Position numbers and translations under genes: made by a program
Shown: positions 11,666 to 16,811 of the stretch, piece after piece
Position numbering within the stretch: the first letter of the stretch is position 1
Layout of the letters: each line of letters opens with the position of its first letter
Assembly (NCBI GenBank): GCA_029858845.1
Contig: JAOUEG010000013.1
Location: forward strand, 1-16,811
Source of the DNA: Chloroflexota bacterium
GTDB lineage: Bacteria; Chloroflexota; Limnocylindria; Limnocylindrales; CSP1-4
Direction: 5' to 3'
Length of the DNA stretch: 16,811 nt
The notes under the pieces: generated by a model
What the model was told of the DNA's origin: nothing
Databases searched by the model: none
The model's input: only the letters and a program-made list of their open reading frames with translations

Positions 11666-13417
11666 ATGCCCGACCCTCTGCCCCACCACCCCTACGATCG
11701 ACCGAGCGATCCGGCCAAGCGCCACTCCGCCGCCCTGACGGATGGGCCCGACCGAGCGGCTGCTCGCGCGATGCTCAAGGCCATCGGGTTCTCGGACGAC
11801 GACCTCGCCAAGCCGCTTGTCGGGGTTGCGACGACCTGGATCGAGACGATGCCCTGCAACTACAACCAGCGTCGCCTGGCTGAGTTCGTCAAGGAGGGGA
11901 TCCGGGCGGCCGGCGGGACGCCGATGGAGTTCAACACCATCAGCGTCAGCGACGGGGTCTCGATGGGCACCGAGGGGATGAAGGCCTCGCTCGTGAGCCG
12001 CGAGGTCGTGGCCGATTCCATCGAGCTCGTGGTCCGCGGGCATCTGCTCGACGGCGTGGTCTGCCTGGTCGGGTGCGACAAGACGATCCCGGGGGCGGCG
12101 ATGGCCCTCGGACGGCTCGACGTCCCGGGGCTCGTGCTCTACAACGGCACGATCTACCCCGGGACCTACAAGGGCGCCCGGAACGCGACCGTCGTGACCG
12201 TGTTCGAAGCGATCGGAGCCTACCGGGCGGGCAAGATCACGCTCGACGAGCTGTACGAGGTCGAGAACGTGTCGTGCCCCGGGCCGGGGGCCTGCGGCGG
12301 TCAGTACACGGCCAACACGATGGCGACGGTGATGGAGTTCATGGGCCTCTCCCCAGCCGGACTCAACGGCATCCCGGCCGAGGACCCACGGAAGGACGAC
12401 GCAGCGCGCCAAGTGGGCGAACTCGCGATGACCCTCGTACGGCACGACGTCCGCCCGTCGCGATTCGTGACCCGCGCATCGCTCGAGAACGGGATCGCCA
12501 GCGTCGCGGCCACGGGCGGCTCCACGAACGGGGTCCTCCACCTCCTGGCCATCGCCCACGAATTCGGTATCCCCCTGGACATCGACGAGTTCGGGGCGAT
12601 CGCCGAGCGGACCCCGGTCGTCGCGGACATGCGCCCCGGAGGACGCTACACGGCCGCGGACATGTACGACGCGGGAGGCACCGGCCTGGTCATGCGTGAA
12701 CTCCTGAAGCGCCCCGGCCTGCTGCACGGTGAGGCTCCGACCGTTGACGGACAGACGATCGCCCACATCGCTGCGACGGCGGTGGAGACGCCGGATCAGC
12801 AGGTCGTCCTCCCGATCGAGACGCCGCTCAAGCAGACCGGGGGGCTGGCCATCCTCCACGGCACGCTGGCCCCCGACGGATGTGTCGTCAAGCTCGCCGG
12901 TCACGAGCGGCGGCTCCACCGCGGTCCGGCGCGGGTGTTCGATTCCGAGGCGGCCTGCTTCGAGGCCGTCAGCGAACGGCGGATCGTGCCCGGCGATGTC
13001 GTGGTCATCCGCTACGAAGGACCGGTCGGCGGCCCGGGCATGCAGGAGATGCTGAGCGTCACCGCGGCACTGGTCGGCGAAGGCCTTGGCGATGAGGTCG
13101 CCCTCCTCACGGACGGGCGTTTCAGCGGCGGGACCCACGGACTGATGATCGGTCACGTCGCGCCGGAGGCCGCGCTCGGCGGGCCGATCGCCATCGTCGA
13201 GGAGGGCGATCCCATCGTCATCGATGTCGATCGGAAGGCGCTGGATCTGGACGTCCCGGCGGACGTGGTCGCGGCTCGCCTCGCGCGCTGGACGCCACCA
13301 TCGCCCAATTACACCGGTGGCGTCCTGGCCAAGTACGCCGCCCTTGTCGGCTCGGCGTCGACAGGCGCGGTGACGACCGGACCGCGCATGGCTGCGAACC
13401 TCTCAGCGAGCCGATGA
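11666..13417 (+). CDS. ilvD: Dihydroxy-acid dehydratase
   Basis: A 583-residue IlvD/Edd-family enzyme catalysing the dehydration of 2,3-dihydroxy-isovalerate and 2,3-dihydroxy-3-methylvalerate, the common late step to valine, isoleucine and (through ketoisovalerate) leucine. Three Fe-S cysteines are visible: C64 ('MPCNYNQ'), C137 ('VGCDKTIPG', with K139 as the lysine expected to be carbamylated) and C210 ('GACGGQYTANT'), the pattern of [2Fe-2S] types. Other signatures are 'SDGVSMGTEGM' at 95-105, 'ATGGSTNGVLHLLAIAHE' and 'GRFSGGTHGLMIGHVAPEA' near the end. The ATG at 11666 is preferred to an upstream ATG at 11585 because the extra 27 residues are not family-like and overlap the candidate promoter. 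It lies 3 kb from leuCD, with no ilvC or ilvB in the window. Confidence 0.96.
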   Translation: MPDPLPHHPYDRPSDPAKRHSAALTDGPDRAAARAMLKAIGFSDDDLAKPLVGVATTWIETMPCNYNQRRLAEFVKEGIRAAGGTPMEFNTISVSDGVSMGTEGMKASLVSREVVADSIELVVRGHLLDGVVCLVGCDKTIPGAAMALGRLDVPGLVLYNGTIYPGTYKGARNATVVTVFEAIGAYRAGKITLDELYEVENVSCPGPGACGGQYTANTMATVMEFMGLSPAGLNGIPAEDPRKDDAARQVGELAMTLVRHDVRPSRFVTRASLENGIASVAATGGSTNGVLHLLAIAHEFGIPLDIDEFGAIAERTPVVADMRPGGRYTAADMYDAGGTGLVMRELLKRPGLLHGEAPTVDGQTIAHIAATAVETPDQQVVLPIETPLKQTGGLAILHGTLAPDGCVVKLAGHERRLHRGPARVFDSEAACFEAVSERRIVPGDVVVIRYEGPVGGPGMQEMLSVTAALVGEGLGDEVALLTDGRFSGGTHGLMIGHVAPEAALGGPIAIVEEGDPIVIDVDRKALDLDVPADVVAARLARWTPPSPNYTGGVLAKYAALVGSASTGAVTTGPRMAANLSASR

Positions 13418-13451
13418 TCCGATCCTGCGCCATCCGCCACCGAGCCCGCGT

Positions 13452-14369
13452 GTGACTCGCAGGATCCCGATCGGCATCAAGACCTCGCCCCAGTCGGTGG
13501 ACTGGCCGACGCTGGAGGCCGCCTGGGCCCGGATCGGCGAGACCGATGTCTTCGACTCGGTGTGGATGAACGATCACCTGACGGACGTGTCGCGGGAGCA
13601 GCATGGCCCGAGCTTCGAGGCGCTCACGGCGATGGCGGCCCTCGCCCATCGCGTCCCCGGCAAGTGGCTGGGCCATGGCGTGCTGTCCGCGACCTTCCGC
13701 CATCCGGCCGTTCTCGCGAAGTCGGCGACGGTCCTGGACCACGCCACCGGTGGCCGATTCATCGTGGGGCTGGGGGCCGGATGGCACGAGGGCGAGCACC
13801 GGCCGTACGCCATCCCGATGCCGGACATGCCGGAGCGGTTCGACCGCTTCGAATCGGCGGTCCACGTCCTGCGGGCGCTATGGTCGGATCCCGCTGCACG
13901 GCCGCCCGGTGTGACCCGCCCCGATCCCTACTACCCGCTCGTCGAGGCGACCAACGAGCCGGCACCGCTGACGCCGGGCGGGCCCCCGCTCTGGCTCGGC
14001 GGTCAGAAGCGCCGCGGGATCGCGTTGGCCGCCGCCGTGGCGGATGGCTGGCTGCTCCCGGCCGTGCTGCCGGCCGCGTCCGGTCCGGGCCGCCCATCGG
14101 ATCTCGCCTACTTCAGTGAGCGACGCGACGCGATCCTGGTCGCCCTCGAGGCCGCCGGCCGGGATCCGGCCGATTTCGACATCGCCGCGCAGGTCCCCAC
14201 GGGAACGAGCCCGGAGCATCGTCGGCGTGCCGTGGACCAGGCGCACGAGGCCGTTCGACGCGGCGCCACCACGGTCATCCTTGGGATGCCGGCCAGGCTC
14301 GGCGCCGCGGGCGTGGACGACGTGGTCCGCGACATCGCGATGCCGCTCCGAGACCTGATCGGGGCATGA
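13452..14369 (+). CDS. LLM-class flavin (probably F420)-dependent oxidoreductase
   Basis: A 305-residue luciferase-like (LLM) TIM-barrel oxidoreductase. Typical pieces are the first strand 'RIPIGIKTSPQ', 'FDSVWMNDHLTD' near 34-46, 'LGHGVLSATFRHPAVLAKSATVLDHATGGRFIVGLGAGWHEGEH' across 73-116, and 'PPLWLGGQKRRGIALAAAVADGW'. The 'GLGAGWHEGEH' segment is common in F420-dependent members. The substrate is unknown; the group includes alkane/nitrilotriacetate monooxygenases, glucose-6-phosphate dehydrogenase Fgd and many orphans. The GTG at 13452 is the first start after ilvD (34-base gap) and begins the barrel correctly. Its stop overlaps the next gene's start (ATGA), so the two are translationally coupled. 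Confidence 0.9.
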   Translation: MTRRIPIGIKTSPQSVDWPTLEAAWARIGETDVFDSVWMNDHLTDVSREQHGPSFEALTAMAALAHRVPGKWLGHGVLSATFRHPAVLAKSATVLDHATGGRFIVGLGAGWHEGEHRPYAIPMPDMPERFDRFESAVHVLRALWSDPAARPPGVTRPDPYYPLVEATNEPAPLTPGGPPLWLGGQKRRGIALAAAVADGWLLPAVLPAASGPGRPSDLAYFSERRDAILVALEAAGRDPADFDIAAQVPTGTSPEHRRRAVDQAHEAVRRGATTVILGMPARLGAAGVDDVVRDIAMPLRDLIGA

Positions 14370-15337
14370 CGGAACCGCGCCACGGGCGGTCGACGCCGGC
14401 GACCATCCGCGAGATCACAGACGAGGCGGATCTGGCGTCCCTGGTGACCCTCATGAATACGATCACGCCGGACAACCCGACCTCGCTCGAGGAGATCCGT
14501 TGGTCCGACGCCACGTACCCGGGGGCCACCCGGTTCCTTGCCGAGCTCGATGCTCGAGCGGTCGGCGTCGCGACGGTCGGGCGGATCTACGTGCATCCGC
14601 CCGACCACCCGGACCTGTGGGCGACGATCGCCGTCAAGCCGGAGGCTCGCCGTCAGGGGATCGGTGAGTCGCTGCTGGTCGCCGTGTCGGAACGGGCCCG
14701 GTCGGCGGGCAAGACCGGCCTGCAGCTGCGGACGTCCGAGGCCCGGCCGGAGGGGATCCGCTTCCTGGAACACCGCGGCTTCCGCGAGATCGAGCGCTCG
14801 AAGACCGTTCGCCTGGAACTCGCCGGGCTTGAAGTCCCACGAGCCGAGGCGCCGCCCGGGATCAGCCTGACGACCCTCGCCGACCGGCCCGACCTCGTGT
14901 CCGCCATCCACGCCGTCGCGCTCGAGGCCTTCGCGGACATCCCGGGCGGCGCCGAACCGGATGAAGCCGGAGACCTGGCCGAGTTCCGCGCCCGTGACGT
15001 GGATCGGCCGGGCATTCCCGCCGACGCGTTCATGGTCGCGCTCGACGCGCTGACCGGCGAGGTCGTCGGGTACGCGAGCCTGATGCTGGTGCCGGGCTCC
15101 ACCACGGTGGCCTGGCACGACATGACGGCGGTGCGCCGCTCGTGGCGGGGTCGTGGCATCGCGACCGTCCTCAAGCAGCGGACCATCGCGTGGGCGATAC
15201 GTTCCGGCCTGACCGCCCTCGAGACCGGCAACGACGAGGCCAATGGCCCGATGCGCGCGGTGAACGCGCGGCTCGGTTACCGGCCGCTCCCGGACGAGAT
15301 CTTCTTCCGGGGACCGCTGTTCAGCGGCGTCGCTTGA
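14366..15337 (+). CDS. Double-GNAT N-acetyltransferase
   Basis: A 323-residue protein with two tandem GNAT domains. The first (about 12-155) has the acetyl-CoA motif 'EARRQGIGESLLVAV' and a 'GIRFLEHRGFREIERS' end. The second (about 165-320) has 'TAVRRSWRGRGIATVLKQRTIAWA', then 'NDEANGPMRAVNARLGYRP'. Both keep the R/Q-x-x-G-x-G/A pyrophosphate loop, so both might bind acetyl-CoA, unlike many tandem GNATs where one half is degenerate. Mycothiol synthase shares this layout, but I see nothing specific to it. The start overlaps the oxidoreductase stop by four bases. Its 3' end overlaps the convergent FAD gene by 17 bases. The acceptor substrate is unknown. Confidence 0.88.
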   Translation: MTEPRHGRSTPATIREITDEADLASLVTLMNTITPDNPTSLEEIRWSDATYPGATRFLAELDARAVGVATVGRIYVHPPDHPDLWATIAVKPEARRQGIGESLLVAVSERARSAGKTGLQLRTSEARPEGIRFLEHRGFREIERSKTVRLELAGLEVPRAEAPPGISLTTLADRPDLVSAIHAVALEAFADIPGGAEPDEAGDLAEFRARDVDRPGIPADAFMVALDALTGEVVGYASLMLVPGSTTVAWHDMTAVRRSWRGRGIATVLKQRTIAWAIRSGLTALETGNDEANGPMRAVNARLGYRPLPDEIFFRGPLFSGVA

Positions 15338-16811
15338 GGTCCGCCAGCACCTCGCGGGCCGCATTGCGACCCGGAGCGCCGGTGACCCCGCCACCCGGGT
15401 GCGCGCCGGATCCCGCCAGGTACAACCCCTCGAGCGGCATCCGGTAACGGGCCCAGCCAAGCAGGGGCCGCCAGGCGAAGAACGAGTCGAGCGCCGGCTC
15501 GGCATGGAGCGGATGACCGCCGGTCAGGCCGAAGTCGCGCTCGAGATCCGCCGGTGTGATGACCTGCCGGGCTCGGACGCGGCCGCCCAGGCCGGGGGCG
15601 ACCGTCTCGAGGGTACGCACCACGGCGTCGCCGAGGGCCTCGCGCCGGTCGTCCCACGTGCCGTCGCGCGGCGTGGTCGGCACCCACTGGACGTCGGCGG
15701 ACAGCACGTGCGCTCCGTCCGCGGACGGGGCGATCAGCGATGGATCGACGAGTGATGGGATCGTCGCCTCGACCACGAGTTCGTCCGCGAACGTGCCGTA
15801 CTTGGTCGCGTCGAACACGCGCTCCACCTGATCGATCCCGGTCATCCCGACGAGGATCCGGCCACGCAGCAGGCGCGGGTCGCTGGCCGCAGCCGGGAAT
15901 CCCGGCAGGCCATCGACGACCAGGTTGACCTTGGCCGAGCGTCCCGGCGTCCGGATATTGTTGGCGCGCCAGCGTAGCGACGGTCCGATCGCGACGGGAT
16001 CCACGAGCGTCGTCAGGAGCCGCTTCGGATCGAGGCCGCTGACGACGGCCCGCGCGCCGATCTCCTCGCCGGTCGCGAGCGCGACACCGGTGGCGCGCCC
16101 GTCCATCGAGGTCACCGCCACGACTTCCACGCCGGTCCGTATCTCGCCCCCCGCGGCACGGACCGCCGATACGAGCGCTTCCGCCAGGGCGCCGGGTCCG
16201 CCGGTCGCGTAGACCGTCTCCCCGGAGGCGCCGCCGTCGCTGGCCGCGGAATCATCCAGGAGCACCTTCGTCGTCCCGGCCGACCACGGGCCCATCGCCG
16301 TGTGACGCACGCCGCGCCAGGCGAGCGCCGCCCGGATCGCATCGCTCTCGAACGATTCGGCAACGAAGTCCGCGACCGACATCGCCAGGACCCGCAGGAT
16401 CGTCCGGCCGTCGTCGCGACCGAGTCCCCGGAAGGTCCGGCCGAGGCGCAGGCCCATGAGAGCATCGCCGAACCCCGGCTCGCGGACGTCTGGCGGGACC
16501 TCGTCGCCGAGGTCCGCCAGGAACTTCGCCAGGCCTCGGACGCGCGCATCGAACGGCGCATAGGCGCGCGCGTCATTCTCGGACCATGGCCGCAGCGATG
16601 CCTGCGTCTCGGCCACGTCGCGCCACAACGTCACCGCGCGTCCGTCCGGCTGCGGCGCGAACGCTCGGACCTCCGGGGCGATCAGCTCCAGGCCGTGACG
16701 CTTGAGGTCCAGCTCCCGGACGACGGACGGGCGCAGCCGCCCCACGGTGTGCGCCACGGTGGGGACGCGCACCCCGGGCATGATCTCGCTCGTGTCCGCG
16801 GCGCCGCCGAC
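15321..16811 (-). CDS. PYROXD2/phytoene desaturase-like FAD oxidoreductase (5' end outside window)
   Basis: The C-terminal 496 residues of an FAD-dependent amine-oxidase/carotenoid-desaturase-type protein, running off the right edge. The frame is open from the last base of the window ('VGGAADTSEIMPGVRVP'), so the internal ATG at 16781 is not the true start and the dinucleotide-binding GxGxxG segment is missing here. Family features seen are 'VGRLRPSVVRELDLKRHGLE', characteristic of the PYROXD2 group, 'ATGGPGALAEALVSAVRAAGGEI', 'ARAVVSGLDPKRLL', and the C-terminal FAD motif 'GLYLAGSGAHPGGGVTGAPGRNAAREVL'. It ends in a basic tail. It is convergent with the GNAT gene and their ends overlap by 17 bases. 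The role is unassigned; true carotenoid neighbours such as crtB are not seen. Confidence 0.9.
   Translation of the reverse strand, partial: VGGAADTSEIMPGVRVPTVAHTVGRLRPSVVRELDLKRHGLELIAPEVRAFAPQPDGRAVTLWRDVAETQASLRPWSENDARAYAPFDARVRGLAKFLADLGDEVPPDVREPGFGDALMGLRLGRTFRGLGRDDGRTILRVLAMSVADFVAESFESDAIRAALAWRGVRHTAMGPWSAGTTKVLLDDSAASDGGASGETVYATGGPGALAEALVSAVRAAGGEIRTGVEVVAVTSMDGRATGVALATGEEIGARAVVSGLDPKRLLTTLVDPVAIGPSLRWRANNIRTPGRSAKVNLVVDGLPGFPAAASDPRLLRGRILVGMTGIDQVERVFDATKYGTFADELVVEATIPSLVDPSLIAPSADGAHVLSADVQWVPTTPRDGTWDDRREALGDAVVRTLETVAPGLGGRVRARQVITPADLERDFGLTGGHPLHAEPALDSFFAWRPLLGWARYRMPLEGLYLAGSGAHPGGGVTGAPGRNAAREVLADLKRRR

Noticed and set aside
11468..13156. A 562-codon minus-strand open frame opposite ilvD
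   Set aside because: Low-complexity charged sequence with no family signature; antisense shadow of a clear IlvD.
1..16811. tRNA, rRNA, CRISPR array, transposase, integrase or attachment site
   Set aside because: Scanned on both strands; no cloverleaf with a T-loop, no regularly spaced repeats and no mobile-element proteins were seen.

Overview
The window is very GC-rich with strong G/C third-codon bias. It is densely coding, has several starts lying directly behind TANNNT-type -10 boxes, and carries a DUF5317 membrane protein. This suggests an uncultured high-GC Chloroflexota (Limnocylindria/Ellin6529-like) or, less likely, an actinobacterium. The assignment is inference from composition and gene families; there is no marker gene here.

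Layout. 1-1300: two small minus-strand genes, an SRPBCC/polyketide-cyclase-like protein and a GyrI-like small-molecule-binding protein. 1487-2352: a plus-strand class III adenylyl cyclase with an N-terminal Cys4 knuckle. 2400-6300 (minus strand): a c-di-GMP locus. It holds a membrane-GAF-GGDEF-EAL protein, a DUF5317 membrane protein, and then a roughly 600-bp stretch that looks empty. That stretch contains, on the minus strand, a well-formed c-di-GMP-I (GEMM-I) riboswitch aptamer, a hairpin over the following Shine-Dalgarno, two tiny ORFs (29 and 30 codons, the first a single membrane helix), and two tandem hairpins. 6486-8563: leuC-leuD. 8660-9844: a MarP-type CvpA-trypsin membrane protease. 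9904-11553: an MFS transporter fused to a cyclic-nucleotide-binding domain. 11666-13417: ilvD. 13452-15337: an LLM-class flavin/F420 oxidoreductase overlapping a double-GNAT acetyltransferase. 15321 to the right edge (minus strand): the 3' part of a PYROXD2/phytoene-desaturase-like FAD oxidoreductase.

How the genes fit together. leuC, leuD and ilvD are branched-chain amino acid biosynthesis genes, interrupted by the protease and transporter genes. Two nucleotide second messengers are represented. c-di-GMP could be made and degraded by the GGDEF-EAL protein and sensed by the riboswitch about 0.8 kb beyond that gene's stop. cAMP could be made by the cyclase and possibly sensed by the cNMP domain of the MFS fusion. 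The most notable item is the riboswitch with its micro-ORF pair. The aptamer is seen directly in conserved sequence and pairing; the function of the peptides is unknown.
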